DNA of 64,000 nucleotides from an uncultured Muribaculaceae bacterium (GTDB taxonomy: Bacteria > Bacteroidota > Bacteroidia > Bacteroidales > Muribaculaceae). The notes under the pieces were generated by a model. It was not told the origin of the DNA. It was given only the letters and a program-made list of their open reading frames with translations, and did not search any database. Each line of letters starts with the position of its first letter. Position 1 is the stretch's first letter. Below, piece after piece: positions 43,001 to 51,969 of this stretch. A program made the translations under genes and the position numbers. The stretch covers positions 41,428 to 105,427 of the forward strand of contig CAJUDL010000004.1 in the NCBI GenBank assembly GCA_910585285.1, given 5' to 3'.

Positions 43001-43063
43001 TTAATTCCTAATTCCTCATTCCTAATTCCTAATTTCTAATTAAACATTAACCATTAAACATTG
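43001..43063. repeat. 7-nt-period array leading into coaBC
   Basis: In-phase CTAATTC, CTCATTC, CTAATTC, CTAATTT, CTAATTA, then AACATTA, ACCATTA, AACATTG. The final unit supplies the TTG candidate start of coaBC (43061-43063). The first part is the reverse complement of the preceding array. Confidence 0.85.
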
Positions 43064-44278
43064 ACTGGAGTGGATTCTGTATTGAAAGGTAAGCATATAG
43101 TGCTCGGAATTACCGGAGGGATTGCGGCATATAAGTCTGTGACGTTGCTGCGACTTTTGGTAAAGGCTGGTGCGGAAGTTCAGGTAGTGATTACTCCGGC
43201 TGGTAAGGAGTTCATCACTCCGGTGACACTTTCGGCATTGAGTGGCAAACCGGTGGTAAGTGAGTTTTTCACAGCTAACACCGGTGAGTGGCACAGTCAT
43301 GTCGACTTAGGCATTTGGGCTGATCTCATGGTCATCGCTCCGGCGACAGCATCCACAATCGGCAAAATGGCAAACGGTATTGCCGACAATATGCTTGTCA
43401 CTACATATCTTTCTGCAAAGGAACATGTGATGATCGCTCCTGCTATGGATCTCGACATGATGGCGCATCCTTCTACTGTCAGAAATCTCGCCACCCTCGA
43501 GTCATATGGGGTGGAGATTATAGAACCGGCAGCCGGAGAGTTGGCAAGTCATCTCGTTGGCAAAGGGAGAATGGAGGAGCCTGAAAATATATTCTCACGA
43601 ATCGAAAAATATTTCCTTTCGCAGTGCGATCTTAAAGGCAAGAAGGTGGCAATCACTGCCGGTCCGACTTATGAGAAACTTGACCCAGTGCGTTTCATAG
43701 GGAATTATTCCAGTGGTAAGATGGGTTTTGCGCTTGCTGAGGAATGCGCGTCGAGGGGTGCGGATGTTACACTTGTTTGCGGTCCTGTCTCGCTCGTTAC
43801 CACTAATCCGAATATCGTAAGGGTTGACGTGGAGAGTGCAGAAGAGATGCTGGCAGCGGCACGTCAGCCTTTTGCTGAAGCTGATTTCGGAATTTTTGCG
43901 GCAGCTGTTGCCGACTATCGTCCGGAAGTGAGAGCTCAGAGTAAGCTTAAGCGTGAAGGTGCGGAAGATATGACTCTTCGTCTGGTTAGAAATCCGGATA
44001 TTGCCGCCACTCTCGCTGCTACAAAAAGGGATGGTCAGGTGTTTGCCGGATTTGCCCTCGAAACGGATCATGAGCATGAGAACGCTTTTAAGAAACTGCA
44101 TAAGAAGAATCTCGATATGGTCGTGCTTAACTCTCTTCAGGATAAAGGGGCAGGATTCGGCACGGATACAAATAAGATTACCATTCTCAGTAAAGACGGA
44201 ACAGAGAAAACATTCCCTCTGAAGAGCAAGAGAGCTGTTGCGGCTGACATCCTTGATTTAATGTGCAGTTTTAAGTAG
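43061..44278 (+). CDS. coaBC: bifunctional phosphopantothenoylcysteine decarboxylase / phosphopantothenate-cysteine ligase
   Basis: Coenzyme A synthesis, two consecutive steps. The N-terminal CoaC flavoprotein has VLGITGGIAAYKS, VIAPATASTIGKMANGIADN and APAMDLDMM. The C-terminal CoaB domain has AITAGPTYEKLDPVRFIGNYSSGKMG and KLKREG. About 405 residues, normal. The start is uncertain: TTG 43061, GTG 43070 or TTG 43082 are all in frame and no ATG fits. The stop TAG is the first base triplet of the next heptamer array. Confidence 0.94.
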   Translation: MTGVDSVLKGKHIVLGITGGIAAYKSVTLLRLLVKAGAEVQVVITPAGKEFITPVTLSALSGKPVVSEFFTANTGEWHSHVDLGIWADLMVIAPATASTIGKMANGIADNMLVTTYLSAKEHVMIAPAMDLDMMAHPSTVRNLATLESYGVEIIEPAAGELASHLVGKGRMEEPENIFSRIEKYFLSQCDLKGKKVAITAGPTYEKLDPVRFIGNYSSGKMGFALAEECASRGADVTLVCGPVSLVTTNPNIVRVDVESAEEMLAAARQPFAEADFGIFAAAVADYRPEVRAQSKLKREGAEDMTLRLVRNPDIAATLAATKRDGQVFAGFALETDHEHENAFKKLHKKNLDMVVLNSLQDKGAGFGTDTNKITILSKDGTEKTFPLKSKRAVAADILDLMCSFK

Positions 44279-44303
44279 GTTAAAGGTAATAGGTTAAAGA
44301 GGA
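44276..44303. repeat. short 7-nt-period array including the coaBC stop
   Basis: TAGGTTA, AAGGTAA, TAGGTTA, AAGAGGA in phase from the stop codon TAG (44276-44278) to the DUF4835 start. Confidence 0.7.
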
Positions 44304-44304
44304 T

Positions 44305-45213
44305 ATGAGGAGAATATTGGGTTTAATTTTTCTATTCATGGGATTGGTTTCTGGGGCTCAGGCACAGGAACTCAATTGCGCTGTTGAGGTCAATTCCCAG
44401 CAGGTTGAAGGCACAAACAAGAATGTGTTCAATGCTTTGCAGGAGGCTATCTCTACATATATGAATGAAACAAAATTCAGTAATGCTATCTTCAGCCCAA
44501 ATGAGAAAATAGAATGTCGCCTTTTCCTCACAGTAAAGGAATATACCGACGATCGCATAAAAGGTGAACTGCAGTTGCAACTTTCTCGTCCTGTGTACAA
44601 CAGTACTTATACAACCACTCTTTTCAACTTCCGCGATACGAAAGTTGAGTTTGGTTACCGAGAGGGGGATCCGTTGATATTCAATGAAAACACGGTGGAG
44701 AATAATCTTACGGCAATTCTTGATTATTATGCTTATCTTTTTCTCGCTATAGATTTCGACAGCTTTTCTCCCAAGGGCGGTCAACCGTTTTATGACAGGG
44801 CACAGAGTGTAGTTCAGCAAGCGCAGTCGATAGGTGAGGTAGGATGGCGCACATTTGAGGATACAAAGAACCGAGCGGCGGTGTTGAGTAGTTATACAGA
44901 TACCAATACAGCCGGAATCCGGAATCTCCTTTATAACTATCACCGAAAAGGATTGGATGAAATGGTGACGAGCCCTGACAAGGGTAGAGCAGTCATCACG
45001 GAGTCATTAAAAGAACTGAAAACAATAGCTGATAATTCTCCAATGTCTGTGGCGTTGTCTCTTTTCAGAGATTCAAAGCTTGACGAGTTGGTGAATATAT
45101 ATTCCAAGGCTCCGTCTGCAGAAAGGGAAACTGCTTACGATATTCTCCAACCGATATATCCTACAGAATCGGAGAGGTTGGATAAAATCAAGAAAGGGAG
45201 CGAGGAGAGGTAG
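44305..45213 (+). CDS. DUF4835 family protein, exported
   Basis: A 302-residue protein with a signal peptide (to SGAQAQ). Conserved text includes ELNCAVEVNSQQVEGTNKNVFNALQEA, LSRPVYNSTYTTTLFNF and DYYAYLFLAIDFDSFSPKGG, which match DUF4835. In Bacteroidota it commonly lies between coaBC and recN, as here. Function unknown; a periplasmic location is likely. Confidence 0.85.
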   Translation: MRRILGLIFLFMGLVSGAQAQELNCAVEVNSQQVEGTNKNVFNALQEAISTYMNETKFSNAIFSPNEKIECRLFLTVKEYTDDRIKGELQLQLSRPVYNSTYTTTLFNFRDTKVEFGYREGDPLIFNENTVENNLTAILDYYAYLFLAIDFDSFSPKGGQPFYDRAQSVVQQAQSIGEVGWRTFEDTKNRAAVLSSYTDTNTAGIRNLLYNYHRKGLDEMVTSPDKGRAVITESLKELKTIADNSPMSVALSLFRDSKLDELVNIYSKAPSAERETAYDILQPIYPTESERLDKIKKGSEER

Positions 45214-45269
45214 TTGATGGTTAATAATTAATAATTAATGGTTAATGGTTAATAATTAATTAGGAATTA
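45214..45269. repeat. 7-nt-period array (DUF4835-recN spacer)
   Basis: Starting immediately after the stop: TTGATGG, TTAATAA, TTAATAA, TTAATGG, TTAATGG, TTAATAA, TTAATTA, GGAATTA, all in phase. Confidence 0.88.
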
Positions 45270-45274
45270 AAGAG

Positions 45275-46951
45275 ATGCTAAGGAAGCTGACTATAAGGAA
45301 TTATGCGTTGATCGACAGTCTTGAACTGGAGTTCGGTCCAGGTCTCACGATCATTACGGGTGAGACAGGTGCCGGAAAATCGATTATGCTTGGTGCGCTT
45401 TCCCTGATTATGGGAGGTCGTGCCGATTCGCGCGTAATTGCTGATGGCGGTTCCAAATCGGTTGTCGAGGCATTGTTCAGCAATCTGACTGATGATCTCG
45501 AATCTCTTTTTTCAGAATATGATCTTGACTGGAATCCGGAAGAATTGCTTATACGTCGTGAAATTGCCGCGAATGGCAGATCGCGGGTATTTATCAATGA
45601 TGTGCCGGTCACGTTAGGCGCACTTTCTGCAATTTCGAGTAGATTGATAGATATACATTCCCAGCATGAGAATGCAAGACTGAATGACCCTTCCGCGCAA
45701 CTTGAAATCATAGATGCCATGTCGGATAACGAGGCTCTCCGGAAACGGTATGCCGCAGCTTTCAGCCATTTTGTGGAAATCCGCAGTAAGGTGAAACGTC
45801 TCCGCGATGAAATTGAAAAAGCCCGTGAAAACAAGGACTATCTGCAATTCCAGTATGACGGTCTTAAGACTCTTTCTCCAAAGCGTGGAGAACTTGAGGA
45901 AATCGAGCGTCGGTTTGAACTCTTGAGCGATGCGGATGAAATAAGGAATCGTCTGCAATTCTTCAAAAGCCTTCTCGGGGAGAATGATAGAGGCGCAATA
46001 GATCTGCTTCGTGCCGCAAAAGCCGAAGCGGATAAGGTTGATTATTCTCTTGTAGGGATTTCAACAGATGGTGATGCTCCGCAGATTCCGGTTCGTCTTG
46101 AGAACGTTATAGTAGAACTGCAGGATATTTTCGAAACAATCGATGATGCGGCGGCAACAGTGGATGCCGACCCAGCAGCCCTTGATAAGCTATCTCAGCG
46201 CATGAATGCTTATTATGAGGCTGTGAAACATTATCGGGTGAAGACGGCTGACGAGCTTGTTGACATGATGGAAAGTATTGGTGCTCAGCTGCAGTCGATA
46301 GAAACTGGAGGTGAAGAATTGCCGGCACTCGAAAGAGAGGGTAAGAAAATTGCCGCTGAAGTAAAGGAACTGGGGAAAGAGTTGACCGCAACCCGCGTGG
46401 AGGGGGCTGCCAAGTTTTCCGAGGTCGTGACTGCCGCTGCGCGCCCGTTAGGACTGCATAATCTTGATTTCCGTGCAAGTGTGGAAATCGGCAAGATTGG
46501 TCCCACAGGTCAGGATCGGATTGATTTCATATGCGCTTTCAACAAGAACCAGACACCCGGTCCGCTTGCCAAAATGGCATCGGGCGGTGAGATGTCGCGA
46601 CTGATGCTAACTATAAAGGGTGTCCTTGCCGGACGAATGAATCTCCCTACAATCATATTCGATGAGATCGACACGGGTGTGTCGGGTGAAATTGCCGACA
46701 AAATGGGAGATATGATGGTGCGTATGAGCGAAGAAATGCAGGTAATGGCTATAACACATCTTCCTCAGGTTGCTGCAAAAGGCGATAGCCATTTCAAAGT
46801 CTTTAAGAAAGATGAGGCGACAAGGACGGTGACTCATGTGAACAGACTTGATGCTGAGTCACGCGTGCGTGAGATTGCGGCGATGATGTCGGGGAGCGAA
46901 GTCGGAGAAGCTGCGCTGAACAATGCGAGAACACTTCTTGGGGAAAGGTAA
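45275..46951 (+). CDS. recN: DNA repair protein RecN (SMC-like ATPase)
   Basis: A 558-residue repair ATPase acting on double-strand breaks. LTIRNYALIDSLELEFGPGL, Walker A ITGETGAGKSIM, the central coiled coils, the ABC signature ASGGEMSRLMLTIK, Walker B IIFDEIDTGVSGEIADKMG and the H-loop AITHLPQVAA are all present. The final codons run into a heptamer array (GGGGAAA, GGTAAAA). Confidence 0.96.
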   Translation: MLRKLTIRNYALIDSLELEFGPGLTIITGETGAGKSIMLGALSLIMGGRADSRVIADGGSKSVVEALFSNLTDDLESLFSEYDLDWNPEELLIRREIAANGRSRVFINDVPVTLGALSAISSRLIDIHSQHENARLNDPSAQLEIIDAMSDNEALRKRYAAAFSHFVEIRSKVKRLRDEIEKARENKDYLQFQYDGLKTLSPKRGELEEIERRFELLSDADEIRNRLQFFKSLLGENDRGAIDLLRAAKAEADKVDYSLVGISTDGDAPQIPVRLENVIVELQDIFETIDDAAATVDADPAALDKLSQRMNAYYEAVKHYRVKTADELVDMMESIGAQLQSIETGGEELPALEREGKKIAAEVKELGKELTATRVEGAAKFSEVVTAAARPLGLHNLDFRASVEIGKIGPTGQDRIDFICAFNKNQTPGPLAKMASGGEMSRLMLTIKGVLAGRMNLPTIIFDEIDTGVSGEIADKMGDMMVRMSEEMQVMAITHLPQVAAKGDSHFKVFKKDEATRTVTHVNRLDAESRVREIAAMMSGSEVGEAALNNARTLLGER

Positions 46952-46974
46952 AAGGGAAAAGGTGTAATAGTGAA
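46940..46974. repeat. 7-nt-period array spanning the recN stop
   Basis: GGGGAAA, GGTAAAA (contains the TAA stop), GGGAAAA, GGTGTAA, TAGTGAA in phase. Confidence 0.7.
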
Positions 46975-46985
46975 AGTAGATAGCT

Positions 46986-47726
46986 ATGGAAAAAAGTGAT
47001 TATATATTCGGAATAAGGGCTGTGATAGAGGCAATCGAGGCGGGACGCAGCATCGATAAAGTGCTCGTGCGTCGTGATCTTACAGGTGATTTATCGCGGG
47101 AGCTCTTTGCCAAGATAAAGGAATACGATATAGTTATGCAGCGTGTGCCGCAGGAGAAACTAAATCGTATCACAATGAAAAATCATCAAGGTGCAATCGC
47201 GTTGTTGTCGCCTGTTGAGTACCAGAAACTGGACAACCTTGTGCCTCTTTTTTACGAAGAGGGAAGGAATCCGCTGGTGGTAGTGCTTGATGGCGTAACT
47301 GATACACGTAATTTCGGAGCAATAGGCAGGACTGCTGCATGTGCAGGAGTTGATGCTATCGTTATACCTGAGCGTAACAGCGTTACTGTGACGCCGGATG
47401 CTGTGAAAACTTCTGCCGGAGGTCTGTTTCATGTGCCGGTATGCCGAGAGAAAGACACACTTTCAGCAGTGAGATTTCTGAAGGATAACGGCTATCACAT
47501 AGTCGGGGCAACGGAGAAAGGCGCTGAAAACTATACCAAGGCTGACTATACCGTGCCTGTGGCAATTGTGATGGGAAGCGAAGACACAGGAATCTCGGAT
47601 GCAGTGATACGTGCATGCGACGAACTGGCGGCAATACCTATAATCGGTAAAATAGAATCCTTGAATGTGTCGGTGGCTGCCGGAATCATGATCTATGAGG
47701 CGGTGCGTCAGAGAATGACGAAATAA
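46986..47726 (+). CDS. rlmB: 23S rRNA (guanosine-2251-2'-O)-methyltransferase RlmB, SPOUT family
   Basis: A 246-residue TrmH/SpoU enzyme. The N-terminal L30e-like substrate-binding domain (FGIRAVIEAIEAGRSIDKVLV, KNHQGAIAL) is followed by the knotted SPOUT domain with DGVTDTRNFGAIGRTAACAG, VMGSEDTGIS and SLNVSVAAGIMIYEAVRQR. The exact rRNA target is by family assignment. Confidence 0.92.
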   Translation: MEKSDYIFGIRAVIEAIEAGRSIDKVLVRRDLTGDLSRELFAKIKEYDIVMQRVPQEKLNRITMKNHQGAIALLSPVEYQKLDNLVPLFYEEGRNPLVVVLDGVTDTRNFGAIGRTAACAGVDAIVIPERNSVTVTPDAVKTSAGGLFHVPVCREKDTLSAVRFLKDNGYHIVGATEKGAENYTKADYTVPVAIVMGSEDTGISDAVIRACDELAAIPIIGKIESLNVSVAAGIMIYEAVRQRMTK

Positions 47727-47739
47727 AAACTTTGTAGAC

Positions 47740-47770
47740 TTTGTAGTTTGGGGATAAAATAGTAAATTTG
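47740..47770 (+). promoter_or_regulatory. nusB promoter
   Basis: TTTG (47740-47743), 19-nt spacer, TAAATTTG (47763-47770), 36 bp before ATG 47806. The upstream sequence has two copies of ACTTTGTAG in tandem. Confidence 0.65.
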
Positions 47771-47805
47771 TCTTGAAAAACAGAGCTAAATATTCATAAA
47801 GAGTT

Positions 47806-49206
47806 ATGATAAACCGTATATTGATTAGAATCAAGGTGATACAGATCCTGTATTCATTCTTGCTCGTTGAGAAACAATTCTCTTTGGTAGAACTTCCTGA
47901 ATCGCCTACAAAGGAGAAACGTTTTGCTTATTCCTTGTATCTTGACACATTGGTGTTAATGCTGAAAGTGGCAGAATCCATTGCCAGACGCGGCGGAGAC
48001 AAACCATTGGAGGAGACTCGGTTTATCAAACGTCTTAAAAGCGACGATACAATCAAGTCGCAACTTTCCAGATATCGAGTAGCTCCATTTCCCTTTGAAG
48101 GAGTTGTTGATTCTATAGCCGACAAAGTGAAGGAGTCAGCAATCTACAAGAATTATCTTAAAGACAGAAAAGATAATAAATTAGGTATTGACACCACAAT
48201 CTGGAATGATATCTACGATCAGGTAATTTCCCCGGATGCAGATGTGAACAGGATTATCAGTAACAGGGAAAACTTTACGCTTAAGGCTGTGGATCGCACT
48301 CGTGATTTCATGAATGAGACCTTCTCAAATTTCATGGCATCACAAGACAGCGGATCGGAGGCAATTGCCGTTCTTCATCAGAGTCTTGACAAGGCGCGGG
48401 AACTTTATTTCCGTCTTCTGTGGCTGCCTGTAGAACTCACCGACATGCAGGAGCGTCGTCTTGATGATCGCCGACATAAACTTCTTACCACACGGGAGGA
48501 TCTTAATCCCAATCTCAAATTCGTGGAAAACACTTTGGTTAAATCCATTCGAGAGTGTGAACCCGTTAAGAATTATATCGAGAAAGAGAAAATTTCCTGG
48601 GAACGAGAGGATCGCGTGATGATGGATAATCTTTTACGTGCCATTCTCGAATCGGACATCTATAAAGCCTATATGGAGAATCCTGTGGAAACACCAAAAG
48701 AGGATTGTGAATTATGGCGCAACATCATAAGGAAGATTGTTTTCAATAATGAACATTTTCTTGAGACCCTTGAAGATAAATCGGTGTTCTGGAATGATGA
48801 TCTCGACACTATTGGAACGTTTGCTATCAAGAGTTTCCGGAAGTTTGAAGAGGGTGTCGGCAATGATGCGGTGCTTGACAAATACAAGGATGAAGAGGAT
48901 GCCCGCTTTGGCGATGAACTGGTAAAGGCTGTTTTGAAAAACAAGGATGTCTACCGTGGATATATCGACGATGCGATTGACCGTACTCTTTGGGAAAGTG
49001 AACGACTTGCGTTTATGGATGTTGTGGTTATAGAGACAGCCCTTGCAGAGATTTTCAATTTCCCCAAGATTCCGCTGAATGTGACCTTGAACGAATATAT
49101 AGAGATTGCCAAATCCTATAGTTCTGCAAAGAGCGGAGGTTTTGTAAATGGTATTCTCGGAAAGATCATTTCTCATTTGCAGAAGGAAGGGGTTCTCCTG
49201 AAGTAA
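47806..49206 (+). CDS. nusB: transcription antitermination protein NusB, unusually long
   Basis: A 466-residue protein; Bacteroides-type NusB is near 310. The N-terminus MINRILIRIKVIQILYSF and the C-terminal NusB fold (SERLAFMDVVVIETALAEIFNFPKIP, NVTLNEYIEIAKSYSSAKSGGFVNG) are standard. The middle holds repeated helical units: SAIYKNYLKD (111-120), SDIYKAYMEN (283-292) and KDVYRGYIDD (380-389), each followed at 6-20 residues by a Trp (TTIW, CELW, RTLW). It has its own promoter, and its stop lies in a heptamer array. Confidence 0.88.
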   Translation: MINRILIRIKVIQILYSFLLVEKQFSLVELPESPTKEKRFAYSLYLDTLVLMLKVAESIARRGGDKPLEETRFIKRLKSDDTIKSQLSRYRVAPFPFEGVVDSIADKVKESAIYKNYLKDRKDNKLGIDTTIWNDIYDQVISPDADVNRIISNRENFTLKAVDRTRDFMNETFSNFMASQDSGSEAIAVLHQSLDKARELYFRLLWLPVELTDMQERRLDDRRHKLLTTREDLNPNLKFVENTLVKSIRECEPVKNYIEKEKISWEREDRVMMDNLLRAILESDIYKAYMENPVETPKEDCELWRNIIRKIVFNNEHFLETLEDKSVFWNDDLDTIGTFAIKSFRKFEEGVGNDAVLDKYKDEEDARFGDELVKAVLKNKDVYRGYIDDAIDRTLWESERLAFMDVVVIETALAEIFNFPKIPLNVTLNEYIEIAKSYSSAKSGGFVNGILGKIISHLQKEGVLLK

Positions 49207-49363
49207 AAGGTAAAAGGTAAGAGGGAAAAGGAAAAAGTGAGGAATTAGGAATTAGGAATTAGAAATTAGGAATTAGATGCTTCGCCGAATGGATCTAAAG
49301 CCTAAAGCCTAAGGCCTAAAACCTAAAAATAACATTTAACATTAAAAATTAAACATTAAAATA
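49203..49363. repeat. 7-nt-period arrays filling the nusB-yajC spacer
   Basis: From the nusB stop onward: GTAAAAG twice, GTAAGAG, GGAAAAG, GAAAAAG, TGAGGAA, then TTAGGAA units to 49279. After a 14-nt break: TCTAAAG, CCTAAAG, CCTAAGG, CCTAAAA twice, ATAACAT, TTAACAT, TAAAAAT, TAAACAT, TAAAATA up to the yajC ATG. Unit sequence changes but the 7-nt phase is kept within each block. Confidence 0.88.
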
Positions 49364-49365
49364 AA

Positions 49366-49680
49366 ATGAATCTGAATTCAATTCTACTACAGTCTGCCGG
49401 ATCGGCAGGTGGCGGCATGAGCGGCATGATCATGATCGTTCTTATGATTGTGATCTTCTATTTCTTTATGATTCGTCCGCAACAGAAAAAGCAGAAAGAG
49501 TTAAAGAAGCAGCGCGAAGCCATGCAGAATGGCGACAAGGTTGTGACAGCAGGTGGAATCCACGGTCGCATCAAGGAGATTCGCGAGAATGTTATCGTAA
49601 TTGAAGCAGCTCCGGGCGTGAGTCTGAAAGTAGACCGAGGCTCTGTATATCCTCTTGTTGAGGAACAGCCCAAAAAATAA
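49366..49680 (+). CDS. yajC: preprotein translocase accessory subunit YajC
   Basis: A 104-residue single-span inner-membrane protein. The helix GMIMIVLMIVIFYFFMIRPQ (about 21-40) is followed by KKQKELKKQREAMQNGDKVVTAGGIHGRI, the conserved YajC soluble part. It associates with SecDF. Confidence 0.94.
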   Translation: MNLNSILLQSAGSAGGGMSGMIMIVLMIVIFYFFMIRPQQKKQKELKKQREAMQNGDKVVTAGGIHGRIKEIRENVIVIEAAPGVSLKVDRGSVYPLVEEQPKK

Positions 49681-49703
49681 ATAGGCATTCCAGCTCGAAT
49701 GTC

Positions 49704-50681
49704 GTGAAGATGGGAGCAAGGCTTGAGAAAATAAAGGAGAAATGGCGCGGGATGAGGGCCTCGACAGGGTTTCATAATTTCGTGCTCTTTCTTGCTTTTG
49801 TGGCTGTCGCCGCTTTTTTCTGGCTTGTAATGTCGCTTAACGATAATGTCACACAGACATTTGATGTGGATTTAAAGGTTGAGAATGTGCCGGATTCGGT
49901 GACGTTCATCAACGATCCTCCGGCAACGTTCCATGTGACATTGCGCGACAAAGGGACAAATATCCTTCGTAGCGGCATACTTAGTCATCCTCGGGTAGGA
50001 TTGAATTTTCGTGATTATGCTGAAAATGGCATATTTCGCGTCACTAAGGCAGATATTAACGCAGCCGTAAAGGGTGCGTTCGGGAATTCCGCACAGATAA
50101 CGGCAGTGTCGCTTGATTCCTTGAGGCTGTATTATACCACCGAGAAAGGTCGTAGAGTGCCGGTAGTGGTGACTGCCGATGTTTCTGCAGCTTCAGGAAT
50201 GGTGATATGCGATGCTCCCAAGCCCTTGCAGCATTATGCTCTCATCTATTCCTATTCCGAAGATATCGACACCATAACGCGTGTATACACCCAGCCGATT
50301 GTGCGTCGTAATCTTTCCGAGACAACAGAAGTAGAGATACCGCTGGATCCTATGCCTGCAGTGAAGATTGTGCCTTCTAAAGTTAAAGTGAAGATACCGG
50401 TTGAGCCACTCGTGAAGAAAGAATCAATGGCTACAGTATCGGCTCTTAATGTTCCGGAAGGAGAGAGTCTGTTGCTTTTCCCGAACAGGGTGCAAGTGAC
50501 GTATTATGTCCCAATGAGTCTTTTTAATAGTGATCTGGTGCCTGTAGAGGTTTCTGTGGATTATCGCGATATCTATAAGTATTCAGGTGACCGGCTTCCT
50601 GTCAGTATACATAGTTTTGCAGATTATGTGGAAAGTCCTCAGATGTTTACTGACTCGGTTGAGTATACGCTTGTAAGGTAG
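49704..50681 (+). CDS. YbbR-like domain protein
   Basis: A 325-residue envelope protein. One N-terminal membrane helix (about 25-45; FHNFVLFLAFVAVAAFFWLV) precedes repeated YbbR-type beta domains (QTFDVDLKVENVPDSV, TFHVTLRDKGTN, VPVVVTADVSAASG, KVKIPVEPL). GTG 49704 or ATG 49710 may be the start. The yajC-ybbR-coaE order is common in Bacteroidota. Function is not settled; in Firmicutes YbbR (CdaR) regulates a c-di-AMP cyclase. Confidence 0.82.
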   Translation: MKMGARLEKIKEKWRGMRASTGFHNFVLFLAFVAVAAFFWLVMSLNDNVTQTFDVDLKVENVPDSVTFINDPPATFHVTLRDKGTNILRSGILSHPRVGLNFRDYAENGIFRVTKADINAAVKGAFGNSAQITAVSLDSLRLYYTTEKGRRVPVVVTADVSAASGMVICDAPKPLQHYALIYSYSEDIDTITRVYTQPIVRRNLSETTEVEIPLDPMPAVKIVPSKVKVKIPVEPLVKKESMATVSALNVPEGESLLLFPNRVQVTYYVPMSLFNSDLVPVEVSVDYRDIYKYSGDRLPVSIHSFADYVESPQMFTDSVEYTLVR

Positions 50682-50691
50682 TTACTTTAAA

Positions 50692-51294
50692 ATGCCAGTT
50701 ATGTCTGATATTCGGAAAAAGCTAATAGGGATTACAGGAGGGATAGGCACCGGCAAGAGTGTTGTTTCCAGAATCCTGCGGCTCAAAGGTTTTCCGGTGT
50801 ATGATTGCGACTCCCGGGCACGTATGCTTATGGAGGACTCCGCACGGATATTAGAGTCTCTTAGATGTCGGTATGGTTCCGAATGCATTCTGTCTGATGG
50901 GAAATTGAATCGCACTCTTATCGCGTCCAAAGTTTTCACGGCTGAAGAGGAGAGACTATGGCTCAACTCTCTTGTGCACGCTGAGGTGAGAAAAGATCTT
51001 GAGATGTGGGCGAAGAGTAGTCCGGGCGGAATATGCTTTGTGGAATCAGCGATTATGGTTTCATCTCATCTTGATAGAATGTGTGACGAAATATGGCTCG
51101 TGGAGGCTCCGGCAGAACTGCGGATCGAAAGGGCTTTGAACCGTGGTGGAATATCACGTGAGAATTTAATGTTGCGGATGGAATCGCAGCGTTTCGAGTT
51201 TGATATGTTGCCGGAAGAGAAAGTAAAGAGAATCAGCAATGACGGGTCATTGTCATTGCTTTCACAAATAACAGAACTAATAAACTGCGCATAG
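50692..51294 (+). CDS. coaE: dephospho-CoA kinase
   Basis: Last step of CoA synthesis. The P-loop is ITGGIGTGKSVVS, then GFPVYDCDSRARMLM, LVHAEVRKDLEMW and ALNRGGIS. 200 residues, normal. Its final codons and stop lie within a dispersed repeat (51280-51340), so the C-terminal few residues (NCA) come from that element. Confidence 0.94.
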   Translation: MPVMSDIRKKLIGITGGIGTGKSVVSRILRLKGFPVYDCDSRARMLMEDSARILESLRCRYGSECILSDGKLNRTLIASKVFTAEEERLWLNSLVHAEVRKDLEMWAKSSPGGICFVESAIMVSSHLDRMCDEIWLVEAPAELRIERALNRGGISRENLMLRMESQRFEFDMLPEEKVKRISNDGSLSLLSQITELINCA

Positions 51295-51340
51295 CGCAAT
51301 TAAACTTATAAACTTCAACTTTGCAAGGGCAAAGTTGAAT
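51280..51340. repeat. dispersed ~60-bp repeat, copy 1
   Basis: Shares a core of about 45 bp with 61149-61210, with a single mismatch in that core. It includes the palindromic TGCGCATAGCGCA and ends in an inverted repeat CAACTTTG/CAAAGTTG. It contains the coaE stop codon and precedes DUF5606. Confidence 0.85.
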
Positions 51341-51353
51341 AAATAAAAATAAT

Positions 51354-51758
51354 ATGCTTAAAGAAATATTATCTATCACAGGCCGTCCCGGCTTGTTTAA
51401 GATTATCTCTCAGGGTAAAGGAATTCTTGTTGTGGAAGAGCTTGGCAGTGGCAAACGTTTCCCTGCTCATGCTCGTGACAAAGTAGTGTCGCTCGGCGAC
51501 ATCGCAATGTACACAGAATCAGGTGATACTCCCCTCGGAGAAATCCTTGATAAGGTATATGCCAAATATGACGGAAAGAAGATAGATGTTAAGGAATTGG
51601 TAGCATCCAAAGGTCTTCGTCCCGCCTTTGAGGCTATTGTTGAAGACTATGACCGTGACCGCGTGTATGAGAATGATATCAAGAAGCTCTTCACTTGGTA
51701 TAATATCTTGATCGACAATGGCTTTACTAAATTCGCCGAAGAGAAAGAATCTAAATGA
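51354..51758 (+). CDS. DUF5606 domain protein
   Basis: A 134-residue cytoplasmic protein with no signal or membrane segment. MLKEILSITGRPGLFKIISQGKGILVVEEL and LFTWYNILIDNGFTKFAEE are typical of the Bacteroidota-restricted DUF5606. The N-terminal part resembles a small beta-barrel. Function unknown. A hairpin TGCCCT/AGGGCA (51795-51812) follows without a T-tail. Confidence 0.82.
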   Translation: MLKEILSITGRPGLFKIISQGKGILVVEELGSGKRFPAHARDKVVSLGDIAMYTESGDTPLGEILDKVYAKYDGKKIDVKELVASKGLRPAFEAIVEDYDRDRVYENDIKKLFTWYNILIDNGFTKFAEEKESK

Positions 51759-51840
51759 GAATTAAGACACGGGAACGTCTTACATTGCTTTAAATGCCCT
51801 TCTTCTAGGGCAGGTTCGGACTGTTAAATTAGAGCAAAAA

Positions 51841-51872
51841 TTTGTAAAAAAGTTTTAATAATGTTATCTTTG
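51841..51872 (+). promoter_or_regulatory. promoter of the TonB receptor operon
   Basis: TTTG (51841-51844), 20-nt spacer, TATCTTTG (51865-51872). The transcript would start near 51879, giving a long leader of about 235 nt. Confidence 0.78.
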
Positions 51873-51969
51873 CAGTGAATTTAAGGATAAATGACAGCTT
51901 TCTATTGGCAAACAACCTTATATCAAAGATAACACATGATACAGACACGACGATATTCCCAAAATTATA

